The position numbers and the translations under genes are program-made. A DNA stretch of 64,000 nucleotides from Phaeosaccion multiseriatum (lineage: Eukaryota; Ochrophyta, other classes), in the NCBI GenBank assembly GCA_965112735.1, contig OZ218960.1, positions 310,001 through 374,000 on the forward strand, written 5' to 3'. Every line of letters starts with the position of its first letter. Within the stretch, counting starts at the first letter, position 1. A model generated the notes under the pieces. The model saw nothing but the letters and a program-made list of their open reading frames with translations, did not search any database and was not told the origin of the DNA. Shown here piece by piece: positions 48,456 through 60,164 of the stretch.

Positions 48456-49233
48456 ACTCCCTCTCTCTTTCTCAGACGGAGGCTCGAGGTCTGGCCCACC
48501 TCCCCCCCGGGGACAAGATGACGTCACTGGTGGTGTGCCGGCCGCCCCTCCTGGAGAGCTTCCCTGACTTCATGGACCTTACCACTCTCCTCAGCGACAT
48601 CCTCGCCAATGACAAGCAGATACAGGCGAAGGTCAGCTTCAGAGCCAGGCATATCGGCAGCCGGCAGGCAGGCGTATGGGCAGGGAGAGAAGATACGGGC
48701 AGGAGGCAGAGGGCCTTCCTTCTTTGAGAGATGCCCTTCTGGAGTGTCTATAGTCTCCTGTCTCCTTTTTATCTGGTCGCCACTCAACTCGGACGCCCCA
48801 AGTGATCAGCAGTGGAACATTTCTTTCTCTTACCCTTCCCCCGTGTGCTTGAACCACCAACGCGCCTCCAACACCCCTCCAACCCCTTCTCCAGGTGCAG
48901 CTCGCAACGTTCCACCCGGCCTACCAGTTCGCCGACAGCCAAGAGGACAGTGTCGAGAACTTCACCAACCGCTCCCCCTTCCCCGTGTTCCACTTGCTGC
49001 GGGAGGAGGAGGTGAGCGTCGCCATCGATGAGTACGAGGGAGACACGAACGACATTTGGAAGCGCAACCTCGTCACCATGCAGGAGCTGGGCACGGCCCA
49101 CATGGAGGAGCTCCTCAAGACCTGCAAGGAGGCGGCGGAGGATGGGCCCCCAGAAGGAGACGAGGGATCACAAAGCAGCGGCTCGAGTGGAGAAGAGGGG
49201 GCAGCAGCACGGGAAGGAGAGGGGGTGGCTTAA
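47406..49233 (+). CDS. DUF1415 family protein
   Basis: Exons 47406-47714, 47933-48187, 48476-48631 and 48895-49233 join to 352 residues. The domain has the family marks W-V-R-R-V-V-V-G-K-N-LCPFA, a long middle, then QLATFHPAYQFADSQED and NFTNRSPFPVFHLLREEEV. The family is found in bacteria and algae and its biochemical role is unknown. An N-terminal extension of about 100 residues with a poly-Ser run (AGC repeat) could be a transit peptide plus linker. The acidic insert between exon 2 blocks (about residues 140-180) and the acidic C terminus are low complexity. Confidence 0.88.
48270..48475 (+). repeat. (CT)n acceptor-side intron tract
   Basis: CT-rich sequence with TCGCTCGCTC units, up to the exon 3 acceptor of the DUF1415 gene. 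Confidence 0.85.
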
Positions 49234-49589
49234 ATTTTGTTCAGTTACGATATGATGAAGGACAAGACGGTCGGATGCCCCCCCCCAAGGGCAGGACAAG
49301 CCGGCGGCCTGGCCAATTTTCCAGGTGGGTCCATACAATTTATGGTTCCAATAAAGGCACGATAAGATTTTGTTCACAAAATTTAAGATCAATTTAATTC
49401 GTTTCATTTTCTCTTTTCCATCTCCTGGATCCACTTTGTTGTTTGAGGAGTGGCATGCAGAAAACCAAAATAAGAGATGAAAAGATCTATGTCTATATAC
49501 GCTTACAACCTACAACCTCTCGTGCATCTGATCGTACCAGTCAGCTCACAACTCGCTGAAGTGTTAGAGGAGAAGGGGTTTTGGCAAAG
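49234..49589. other. Tandem spacer
   Basis: 356 bp, AT-rich in its middle (AATAAAGG near 49350, a likely poly(A) signal for the DUF1415 gene). No gene. Confidence 0.55.
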
Positions 49590-52015
49590 ATGAAGTTTGC
49601 GAACTTGAGCCTGCTGCTCCTGGCGCTGCCCGCGTCCGTGCTGCTGGCGAAGGAAATTCCTCTTCCTGCAACTGGTTGCACGGGCTTCGCAAGTGAGTCG
49701 CGTGCTTGTCCTCAACTCCTCTCCTTTCAATTCATCGCGTCCTCTCCCGGATCTCTCATCCTATGTTGTTCTTGCTTAGCTATCTTCCCCACCCCCCTTT
49801 CTCCCCTGAGCTTGGTCTCTGCCTGATGAGATAGTTTCAAGCACTCGTGGGACATGGGATAGGAGCATCACAGTCAAGAATGCCCCGCTTTTGTTTTACC
49901 ACTTTCTTCTTACCTCCTCTCCTTGTTGGGTTGGATCCCCCGCTCTCCTGCGCACCACCCACGACGTACTCTACAATGACATGCAGCGTCCTACGACGCG
50001 GTAACGAGGCTGACCACCTGGACTGCTTCGTCGTCCCTGACCTGCGGCAACACGAGCACCAGTCAGTTCCTCTCCGTGGAGGAAGAGGGTGACGGCCTGA
50101 TTGTAAGACGAAAAAGAAGACATAGGCAGAGGGAGCGAGGCAGGCAGGTGACGTGGGTCATCGTTTGACACCCTCGTCCTCGACTCATGCCTCCCCTTCC
50201 CCCTTTCCCTTGGCAATCTGACCCCATGACCTCACCACCATCAAACAGATCGATGTGGGCGCCTACGACGTGGTGTTTGTGGGTGTGGGGTTTTCTATTG
50301 GGAGCATTGACGCTGTTCGCGTCCCCGGAGCTCGCAACTTGTGCTCGAGAAACTCTTTAGAAATTGTCGGAGATGCCAATGTTGGGTCCGTCACCTTCGA
50401 CGGCTCTGGAAATGGATTGACGGCTCTGACTCTAAACGGTGACGGTGCGAATGCCGAAATCGCGGTCCCAGCGTTCCTCGAGCAGTGGGTGAGAGAGCTG
50501 CTGCCCCCTTCTCTTCTACCTGCTGCCACTGAGCTGCTGCCCCCTTCTCTCTTCTACCTGCTGCCAATGCAACTGCTACTTATCCACACCATGAATTTGT
50601 TTTGTTTTGTTCGCCCTTTGCTACGACGCACAGGACTCCGGGGCCCGGTTTGAATCTCCGTTTTGCTGCAGGCTCACCTTCCTGTCCGACGCGGTGTTCA
50701 TCGGCATGGAAAACATTGGGCTCTTCGGTCGGGAAGGAGGTGAGCGCCAGACGAGCGCCAGACACACCCACTGCCATACCCTAGACACAGCAACAGCCAT
50801 ACCCCAGGCGGCTGCATTGGCCTGCGCTACGGCTCGGTGGACTCCTTCTGTCTCCTGCAGGGGGTGACGTGTGTAAATGTCAAAGATGGCTGACCCCCTC
50901 CTCTCTCCTCTCTTCTCTGTACTGTGTCTGCACTGTGTGTCTCTCTCTCAGGCACGTGGGAGGTGCGTGGGCGAGCTGCGTTTCACGATACCCCCCTTTC
51001 GGCCCTTCAATACTCTACCCTGGACTTCAGGCCCAACAGCTTCGACTCCTGCGTGGAGCTCGGAACTGATGTAAGAGAACTTCTTTCTGCCTTCCTACAA
51101 CACATCTCCGTGCTGACTTGCCCTTCGACACAATGCACTCCCATGCAGGTGGCCATCCCAGGACCAAACATAGAGTTCGAGCTTTGCGCAGATGCCATCT
51201 ACGCACCGACGCAGGTATGTCACAATCGTCCTTCTTTCACCCTTGTTGCGGCTCAACTAAGCTGTGCTTCCACCATCTGCTTCCCTCCTGTGCTCTCCTG
51301 CGCGGCCACGAATCGTCTTCCTCAGGCACCGACCACGCCCCCCCCCACCGTGAACTGTGCCGCGTTGGGGTGGGAAGGTAGCTGTGGAGCCTTCACCGAC
51401 GCTGAGTCGTGCAACTGCTGGACTCTGTCCTCCTTCGCGTGCTCGTGGTCGGGCAGCAGCTGCGGCACTGGCAGTGGTGACATCATCAGTCCCACCCCCA
51501 CGCCTCCTCCCATCACCCCCGCCCCCCCTGTGACTGCCCCCATTGACGTGAACTGTGCCGGGCTGGGATGGGCGGGTAGTTGCGGTGCCTTCACCGACGC
51601 TGCTTCGTGCAACTGCTGGACTCTGTCCTCCTTCGCGTGCTCGTGGTCGGGCAGCAGCTGCGGCACTGGCAGTGGTGACATCATCAGTCCCACCCCCACT
51701 CCCCCCCCGGTGACTGCCGTGGACTGTCCCTCGCTTGGATGGGAAGGTAGTTGCGGTGCCTTCACCGACGCTGCTTCGTGCAACTGCTGGACTCTGTCCT
51801 CCTTCGCGTGCTCGTGGTCGGGCAGCAGCTGCGGCACTGGCAGTGGTGACATCATCAGTCCCACCCCCACTCCCCCCCCGGTGACTGCCGTGGACTGTCC
51901 CTCGCTTGGATGGGAAGGTAGCTGCGGCGCCTTCACCGACGAGGCCTCGTGCGAGTGCTGGGCTCTGTCGGACTTCGCGTGCGCGTGGAGCTCTTCCGAG
52001 CAGCAGTGCAGCTGA
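49590..52015 (+). CDS. Secreted protein with four Cys-rich PSI-like modules
   Basis: Exons 49590-49692, 49987-50102, 50249-50488, 50634-50739, 50952-51070, 51149-51214 and 51326-52015 join to 479 residues. The ATG at 49590 opens a clear signal peptide (KFANLSLLLLALPASVLLA). The middle about 230 residues look like beta-rich extracellular sequence that I cannot assign. The last exon encodes four tandem six-Cys modules of about 45 residues (C..LGW.GSC.AFTD..SC.CW.LS.FAC.WS....C) parted by Pro/Thr linkers. Spacing recalls PSI domains. Modules 1-4 are nearly identical at DNA level, and the same modules end the next two protease genes. Likely a wall or surface protein. It may act with the neighbouring proteases. 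Confidence 0.82.
51350..52015 (+). repeat. Coding tandem repeat of the six-Cys module
   Basis: Four units of about 165-190 bp, starting near 51354, 51552, 51724 and 51895. Long blocks such as the one coding NCWTLSSFACSWSGSSC are identical between units 1-3. Confidence 0.9.
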
Positions 52016-52881
52016 TGCCCTCGTGGGTAGGGCGCGAACACGCTCTGCCCGTGCACACCCAGTAGCTAGGCGCCTTAATTAAGGCTGTGTGTATGTGACG
52101 TACGACTGACTGATGCTTCGGGCTTTCTTGAGAGCCGTAGAATGCTTGGTTAATGGCGCAAGTTCGCATTGGGCGTAATGCTTGGTCAGTATCCAAGGAA
52201 TGTAATGTGGTGAGTCTTCCTTGGTGTGTGTGTGTGTGCGCGCGTAGAGGTATGTTTAGCCGACCCCCCTGACGTGCTACCGAGCGATTCTCGGTAGCGG
52301 GCCCTCCGGACCCAGTAGCATGGACCCGGTAGCATGCTACTGGCGACCGGCCGGTAACAGGCAGCTCGCCAGCTCACGCTGTAGCAGGTAGCAGCTAGCT
52401 CACGCCGACGGTGGCGGCTGATGGTTGGCCGGCCGGCCGGTCGGCAGGTAGCAGGTCAAGGTCGGCTGACGCCGGGGGTAGCAGGTAGCACGTTGGCTGA
52501 CGCCGGGGGTAGCAGGTAGCAGGTAGCAGGCCGCCTATTGTGGGTGTCTCTGTGTCTCCGGGGAGGGGAGGTGCTAACAAGCAGCAGGCAGGTCAGGGCC
52601 CCGGGTCGAATTTAGCGCGTAATTATTACAGGGAGCCCCCCTGTATCACCAACACACTTTCCTTTTCCCTCCTTCGTGGTGGCGGCAAATTCGCCCTCCT
52701 CTCAAATCATTCCACCCCCCACCTTATATACCATGCACAAGGATATTTCCAGCACAGCAGGGTCGAGGGCTTCAGTAGCCAGGAGGGGAGGCCATCCTAC
52801 AACTGCGCTGCTGCTCGAAACCAACCACGCACAAAGAGCGGTGCCAATCACGCCTGCTGTTCCAAACACACCACAAACAAG
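52016..52881. promoter_or_regulatory. Spacer with GTAGCAG palindromic array
   Basis: Holds a hairpin CTACCGAGCGATTCTCGGTAG (about 52280-52300) followed by GGGCCC. Next comes about 250 bp of GGTAGCAGGTAGCAG and GCTGACGCCGGGGG units to 52530, then a TGTATCACCAAC copy at 52642 and TATATA at 52725. Likely the promoter of protease gene A. Confidence 0.6.
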
Positions 52882-54016
52882 ATGCTGCTGCTGCTCGCAG
52901 TGCAGCTGGCACTGCTGCTTTCCTTCCAAGCGGCAGTCGTAGCAGCAGCATCAAGAAAGCATGCGTCGTTGGCCTCGCTGAAGGCTGACATGCAAGCGGG
53001 AGGATACACGCCAACGCTGATACCCGGAGGAAGAAGAACCGTCGAGCTGCCACACTTTTCTGACCCTTCGAAGGGCCCGTCTCACACGAGAGTGGAGAGG
53101 GTAGAGGTGGATGGGCGAGCAAGTGGCAGCGTAAGAAGGAGATTGGCACCGGACTGCGACTACTCCGGGCTGTTTGACGTGACCTTCTCTCCGAGCCCAG
53201 CTCCTGCTGAAGACGTTAGGCGGGCAGAGGCCGCCACAGAGGGAGCTCTGTGCATGTGGGCTGATATCTTCGAGCCTGGAGAGGGTCCTATCCGCCTCCT
53301 TATCGACCCTGTGGCGGATCTGGGTGACACCATGGCCACCACCGATGGAGGCAGCGTCGTGACCACCTTGGCCCAAGCAAATGTCGAGCTCATAGCCCTC
53401 GAAGTCTCCCTTTCTACCGGGGAAGCAGCGGTGATGGACTTCGCCCCCGCACAGATTCGCTATCTCGACTTCTTAATGAGCGACGAAGGCCTTGCAGCCC
53501 TGGGAGTGCAGTACGACGGCGAAATCTCCTTCAACCGAGACATTGACTGGCACTACGGAGACGGCGCTGACATCGCTCCCAATGAGGTGAGGCAGTCACT
53601 CCTGCCTGCGCGGGGTAAGAAGGAGATATTCTGCCGCCTCGGACTGGCCTTGTCGCCACTCGCTCCTCAAAAACACAGGCAAGAAGTGCCTACAAACCAC
53701 TATAACCCCCTCGCCCCCCTCTCCCCCACTCACCCACTCACAGACCGACTTCACGACAACGATGGCGCACGAGATTGGTCACGCCTTGGGGTTCGTGGAC
53801 CCCTTGGGCATATTCTTAGAAGCGCGAACCGGCGAAACGCTGGCCTTCTGGCCGGAGTACGTGGATGAACAAGTGAGTCAACACCTTTTGAGACGGGAGA
53901 GAGAGGGGGGGGGGGAGGGGGGGAGGGGGACAGAGCGGGAGGAAGCGAGAAAAATCATGACGACAACAAGGGCAAGTGCTGGTGTGCTTTGATTTTCTCG
54001 GCGGGGTGGGCCTGGC

Positions 54017-54056
<40 letters not shown>

Positions 54057-55829
54057 TGCTGCTGCTTCTTGTTGTGTGGAGGTGCGGAACTGTGCATAAG
54101 CCTCCTGACCGAAACTTACCCTCATCCCGCCCTCCCCGCGCCCCCCCTCCCTCTCTCTCTCTCCCTCCCACAAGGGAAACATCGACACCAACTACGTCGG
54201 CTCATTTTTCTCGCTTGCCATGACCGACCGTGACGGAGGTCTACAACTCAATCCCAACAACTTCCCGACCTCCTTCGACACCCCATCGAGTAACGCCATC
54301 TTCACAGCCGAAAGGCTTTGCATTTTGGACGAACCAAGTGAGTTTGCACCGCGCCGGTTCCTAGTAACAAGAACGTCGTGGGGGGCGGCACTTTGCTTCC
54401 CTCGCTCACGGTCTTCTCTTCGTGCTGTCCCTCCCTCCCTCCCTCCCTCCCTCCGCAGCGGACACATGCGTTCCTGTATACACACCCGACCCTTACGTCC
54501 CCGGATCCTCCATGAGCCACCTCGACGAGTCATACTTCCCCACAGGCACTGTCAACAGCCTCATGACCCCGGGGAACACGCGGGCCGAGGTGGTGCGCTG
54601 TGTTGGTGCCCTCACGGCGAGGATCTTCGAGCAGCTCGGATACGTCCTGTCCACCGACTGCCGCTCCACCTGCGGCAACCTAATCACGGGCGAAATAGAC
54701 TCCCTTACCCCTGAGTGTGGCCACCCTTCGACCGATACACCAGCAAGTGCCCCCACTGCTTCTCCGACTCAGGTATGTGGCGTGACCGGTGCGCTCCTTC
54801 ATCCTTCTCTTCCGTCTCAAGCCACTGCCTTGCTTGATTCGTCTCGTTTCTCCTCCTGTGTCTTGACTCTGATTTGTGCGCAATCGCGCTCCCGTCCTCT
54901 TGGGCTCTCCTGTGGTTCCCCATCGTCTTCCTCAGGCGCCAGTGGCCACCGCCCCTCCGACCCTCACACCATCGACCGCCGCCCCCTCGCCGGTACCCAC
55001 CGATGGAATGACCTCAGTGCCCATCTCAGCTCCGACGGTTACACCGACTCAGGTACATGACGTGCCCTCCTCTGTCCTTCCCTTCCCTTTCCTCTTCCTC
55101 TCTCCTCTTTCGTGCTTGTCTCGACTCGAATGGTGCTTAACCTCTCTCCCACCCCCGTCTGCTCTCACGGTCCTCTATCGTCTTCCTCAGGCACCAGTGG
55201 CCACCGCCCCTCCGACCCTCGCACCATCGACCGCCGCCCCCTCGCCGGTACCCACCGATGGAATGACCTCAGTGCCCATCTCAGCTCCGACGGTTACACC
55301 GACTCAGGTACATGACGTGCCCTCCTCTGTCCTTCCCTTCCCTTTCCTCTTCCTCTCTCCTCTTTCGTGCTTGCCTCGACTCGAATGGTGCTTAACCTCT
55401 CTCCCACCCCCGTCTGCTCTCACGGTCCTCTATCGTCTTCCTCAGGCACCAGTGGCCACCGCCCCTCCGACCCTCGCACCATCGACCGCCGCCCCCACGA
55501 CGCCTCCCACCTCTCCCCCTGCGACAGTCTCGGATGACGTGGACTGCACACAGCTGGGCTGGAATGGAGGGTGCAGTGCCTTCACCGACGCTGCTTCGTG
55601 CAACTGCTGGACTCTGTCCTCCTTCGCGTGCTCGTGGAGCAATGGCAGCTGCAGCACTGGCAGCGGTGACAGCATCAGCCCCACCCCCGACCCCCCCAGT
55701 GAGGTGTACTGTCCCTCGCTTGGATGGGAAGGTAGCTGCGGCGCCTTCACCGACGAGGCCTCGTGCGAGTGCTGGGCTCTGTCGGCCTTCGCGTGCGCGT
55801 GGAGCTCTTCCGAGCAGCAGTGCAGCTGA
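52882..55829 (+). CDS. Leishmanolysin-like secreted zinc metalloprotease A
   Basis: Seven exons (52882-53586, 53744-53872, 54175-54337, 54459-54772, 54936-55052, 55191-55307, 55446-55829) join to 642 residues. A signal peptide begins MLLLLAVQLALLLSF. A propeptide-like stretch follows, then the zinc site HEIGHALGF (residue about 244), a possible third ligand in SSMSHLDES (about 353), and a Met-turn NSLMTPG. This order matches metzincins of the M8/leishmanolysin type. After the catalytic part come two identical-sized 39-residue Pro/Thr/Ala linker exons and a third partial copy, then two six-Cys PSI-like modules. Expected to act outside the cell on proteins. Introns 5 and 6 are 138 nt, frame-neutral and stop-free. 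Confidence 0.86.
54936..55490 (+). repeat. 255-bp exon-plus-intron tandem duplication, gene A
   Basis: The unit is a 117-bp exon plus a 138-bp intron, starting at 54936, 55191 and, truncated, 55446. Copies 1 and 2 differ by only a few bases. Confidence 0.9.
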
Positions 55830-56405
55830 TGCCCTCGTGGGTAGGGCGCGAACACGCTTTGCCCGTGTACGCAGTAGGCGCCCAAAGGTGGAACATAAGG
55901 CGCCCTAAGGCGCGCTGTAACATAAATGCATGAGATGTAAGGCAGGCAGACCGCACATGTATCTTTTTGGCAACCACAAATGGCAAACCTCCTTCCATCA
56001 TGCATACTATCACAGGATGGATCTTTTTGGAGAACCAAAGATATCCGAAAAGATCCATGCCTGATAGTATGCCATTTCCGTGTCCATTCGTATCACGCGC
56101 GCAAAGGAGTAGCTCAAGCAAGGGGGGCGAATACCCGTCCGCCCTGCCTTGTAGGCCAATCTCTTTCTCTCTCTGGGCTGGCGGCTGGAGGCTGTAGGCC
56201 TCTAGGCCGGGTACCCCCGCCCCCCCCCTCGGGCCCGTGTAGCTCTCACGATGGCACGAGCGAGTGACACGCTGTGGTTACGGCCTCCAGGCCAGGGCCG
56301 GCTCTAGAAAGAAGCTGTAGGCCGGGAGCCTGCGGCCCCTCTAGGCCCAGGTCAATAGTCCAGTCTGGGGATGGAACCAGCCACAAACCAAGCGCCGTGC
56401 CAAGC
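55830..56405. promoter_or_regulatory. Spacer with hairpin and TAGGCC array
   Basis: Contains an imperfect inverted repeat (56002-56030 / 56045-56072), then GC-rich GTAGGCCTCTAGGCC and GGCCGG units (56175-56350). Likely promoter of protease gene B. The first about 60 bp copy the flank after 52015. Confidence 0.6.
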
Positions 56406-59184
56406 ATGCTGCTGTCCCAACAACACCTGCTGCTGCAGCTGGCACTGCTGCTTCCCTTCCATGCGGCAGCCGCAGCAGCAGCATCAAGAAAGCATGTGTC
56501 GTTGGCCTCGCTGAAGGCTGACATGCAAGCGGGAGGCTACACGGCGACGCTGGTGCCCCAAGGCCAAGGAGGAAGAAGGACCGTGCAGTTGCCGCATTTT
56601 TCGGACCCTTTGAAGGGCCCGTCTCACACGAGAGTGGAGAGGGTAGAGGTGGATGGGCAAGCAAGTGGCGGCGCAAGAAGGAGATTGGCACCGGACTGCG
56701 ACTACTCCGGGCTGTTTGACGTGACCTTCTCTCCGAGCCCAGCCCCTGCTGAAGACGTTAGGCGGGCAGAGGCCGCCACAGATGATGCTCTGTGCATGTG
56801 GGCGGATGTTTTCGAGCCTGGAGCGGGTCCTATCCGCCTCCTTATCGACCCTGTGGCGGATCTGGGCGACCCCATATCCACCACCGACGGAGGCGGCCTC
56901 GGGATTACCTTGGCCAGCACCGGCGTCACGGTCCTAGGGCTGCGACAGGAATTCGATAATGGGCAAGTAGTGCTGGTGGACTCCACCCCGGCGCAGATTC
57001 GCTATCTCGGCATAGTGAGCGACGAAGAGCTTGAAAATGCTGGAGTGGAGTACGACGGCGCCATCGAGTTCAACGGAGACCTTGACTGGCACTACGGAGA
57101 CGGCGTGGATATCGCTTTCTTCGAGGTGAGGCAGCTACTCTTGTCTGGCCACGCCATCTGCTGAGCTCCGTAGCCTAGGAGGGATACTGCCTTGACACGC
57201 TCGCTCAGAAACCCAAGCTAGAAGTGTCATTTGGAGAGTGGTCTGCTCTGCTGCTGACCCTGCTGACTCCACCACACCCCTCCCCCCCACGCAAACACCC
57301 ACAGTACGACCTCATCACTGTGATGGCGCACGAAATTGGCCATGCGCTAGGCTTCTTTAACCCCTTGACTATATTGGACAGTCCGTTATCGGGTGGAGTC
57401 CTGCCCTTCTGGAGGGAGTACGCTGAGGAACAAGTGAGCCAAGGCTTAGTGAGACGGGAGAGAGAGAGAGAGAGAGAGAGAGGGAGGAGGAGGGAGGGAG
57501 GGGGATAGAGAGGGAGAAAGCGAAAGAAATCACGACAATACACTCATCCCGCCCCCTCCCTCTCTCGTTCTCTCTCTCCCTCCCACAAGGGAAACGTCTT
57601 CACCAACCACATCGGCTCACGGTTCACGCTTGCCATGACCGACGGTTACGGAGGGCAATCTCTCAGTCCTTCCGATTTCCCGACCTCCTTGGACGCACGA
57701 TCGAGCAACGCCATCTTCACAGCGGGCAGGCTTTGTATTTTGGACGAACCAAGTGAGTTTGTATCGTCTCAGTCAGTCATATCAACAAGGACGTATCAAC
57801 AAGGACAGAGTCTTTGGGGGGGCGGGGGACACTTCGCTTAATATCGCTGACGGTCTTGTCTTCCTCTCCCTCCCTGCCTCCCTTCCTCCCTCCGCAGCGG
57901 ACACATGTGTTCCTGTATACAGTCCCGGCCAATACGAGCCTGGCTCCTCCATAAGTCATTTCGACGAGTCGTTCTTCCCCAGAGGTACGGTCAACAGCCT
58001 CATGACCCCGGGGGCCACGCGGGCGGAGGTGGTGCGCTGTATTGGTGCCCTTACACAGAGAGTCTTCGAACAGCTCGGATACGTCCTGTCCACCGACTGC
58101 CGCTCCACCTGCGGCAACTTAATCACGGGGGAAACCGACTCCTTCTCCCCCGACTGCAGCACTGTCCCGACCTTTGCACCAGCAAGCGCCCCGACTGCTG
58201 CTCCAACTGCTGCTCCAACTGCTGCTCCAATTGCTGCTCCCACTGCTGTTCCAACTGCTGTTCCAACTGCTGTTCCAACTGCTGCTCCAATTGCTGCTCC
58301 CACTGCTGTTCCAACTGAGGTGTGTGACGAGGCTGGTGCCCTCCTCTGCCCTTCTCTTCCCTCTCATGCGTCTCGCTTCCTCTCCTCTCTTGTTGTGCCT
58401 CTGACTGATGCTTACACCCATATGCGTACACCCATGTGCCCTCCTCTGCCCTTCTTTTCCCCGTGCTTCGCCTTGCTTTCTCTCCTCACTCGTCTTGGGA
58501 CTCGACTCTGACTGGTGCTTAACCTCTCTCCCACCCCCGTCTGCCCCCCCTCCCGCCGTTCCTGCACCGTCTCATCTTCCTCAGGCGCCAGTGGCCACCG
58601 CCCCTCCGACCCTCGCACCATCGACCGCCGCCACCACGACGCCTCCCACCACGCCTCCCACCTCTCCCCCTGCGACAGTCTCGGAGGACGTGGACTGCAC
58701 ACAGCTGGGCTGGAACGGAGGGTGCAGTGCCTTCACCGACGCTGCTTCGTGCAACTGCTGGACTCTGTCCTCCTTCGCGTGCTCGTGGAGCAATGGCAGC
58801 TGCAGCACTGGCAGCGGTGACAGCATCAGCCCCACCCCCACGCCTCCTCCCGTTGCTACCGCCCCCCCGGCAACTCCCCCCAGTGAGGTGGACTGTCCCT
58901 CGCTTGGATGGGAAGGCAGCTGCGGCACCTTCACCGACGCTGCTTCGTGCAGCTGCTGGACTCTGTCCGCCTTCGCGTGCTCGTGGTCCGGCGACAGCTG
59001 CAGCAGTGGTAGTGGTGACAGCATCAACCCCACCCCCACTCCCCCTCCGGTGACTGCCGTGGACTGCACGCAGCTGGGCTGGGGCGGTGCGTGCGTTGGA
59101 TATACCGACGAGGCCTCGTGCGAGTGCTGGGCTCTGTCGAACTTCGCGTGCGCGTGGAGCAGCGCCGAGCAGCGGTGCGGCTGA
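56406..59184 (+). CDS. Leishmanolysin-like secreted zinc metalloprotease B
   Basis: Exons 56406-57125, 57305-57433, 57590-57752, 57898-58319 and 58585-59184 join to 677 residues. The layout equals gene A: signal peptide, prodomain with CMWADVFEPG, HEIGHALGF (about 249), SSISHFDES, NSLMTPG, linker and three six-Cys modules. Exon 2 (129 bp) and exon 3 (163 bp) keep the same lengths in all three paralogs. Here the Thr/Ala/Pro linker grew within exon 4 as about eleven 12-bp units coding TAAP, TAVP or IAAP. Intron 2 is only 156 bp because the CTG-bearing segment seen in genes A and D is missing. Confidence 0.86.
58183..58319 (+). repeat. Coding 12-bp minisatellite, gene B linker
   Basis: About eleven GCTGCTCCAACT-type units coding A-A-P-T / A-V-P-T, ending at the exon 4 donor. 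Confidence 0.9.
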
Positions 59185-60164
59185 TGCCCGGATGGGTAGG
59201 GCAGCAAGGCAAGCAAAGGGGCTCACGCGGCGGGGTTCAATGGCTTTGGTTCGAGCACGTGGAGTGCGGAACGTGGCCATGCTCTTTCGCCCACCAGGCA
59301 AACGTACGCAGCAGCTTTGTTACTACTAGCAGGCGCCTTCATCATGTGTAGGCTACACAATCAATCAACCGGTACCTGGTCCGACACTTGGCAAACGTAC
59401 TATGTCCGGACAAGGTATATATATTCGACCACTGATACACTATCACCCACATTCTCGATAGCGCGCTATCGGGCCCCGGCGATAGCGGATAGCGCGCCGG
59501 CTGGCGCCGGCGATAGCGGATAGCGTGCCGGCGCCGGCCGATAGCGGATAGCGCGCTGGCTGGCGGATAGCACGCCCCAACAACCCCCCCCCCCCCAAAG
59601 CCGGCTGGCGCCGGCGATAGCGGATAGCGGAATAGTGTAGGGTGTCGAATATAGTAATGGTTGGTAAATATATTACACCCTTAAGTGCCATCTATGGTTG
59701 TCTAAAAGTAATGTCTCACCGCCCCGGGGAACTTAGCCCTCGAGGTCGTGTCCCTCTGACTCATCAGTTCTTCCCATTGGAACAAAGTTGATACCAGCCA
59801 GGATCCTGTGGCGAACCGATCGTTCGTGTCGGGCCCGCTGGAGCGCTACGGCTAATCGTATAGTAATGGTGTATAAGTAATGGTGTGCGCTGAAGTCAGC
59901 AAATCTTTTCTGTCTTTTCAGAAATCCTCCTCCACGGTCTGTAGAATCAGCCCGTCATTCAAATTATTCTATAGCGGCTTTAATAGTCTGGGGAGCTGCT
60001 GCTGAAAGCCACCCCACAACAGAAAGTGAACATGATGGGTCTCATGTGTGTTTTACACCACGGCCAAGAAAGTGCGCGGGCGTCAGCAGCCAGCAGAGCA
60101 GGGTCTCCCAGAAAGGGAGCTGCTGCTCGGAACACAGCTCCACAAACACAAGCGCGTGCCAATC
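59185..60164. promoter_or_regulatory. Spacer with GATAGCG palindromic array
   Basis: About 59450-59640 is filled with CGATAGCGGATAGCGCGCCGGC units and starts with a perfect palindrome, CGATAGCGCGCTATCG, followed by GGGCCCC. The stretch 59640-59900 is AT-richer with GTATAGTAATGGTGTATAAG repeats. Likely promoter of protease gene D. Confidence 0.6.

Noticed and set aside
58519-59301. Minus-strand frames of 211-260 codons opposite the Cys-rich modules
   Set aside because: Mirror images of the repeated coding modules; no start context or domain. The same holds for 51322-52056.
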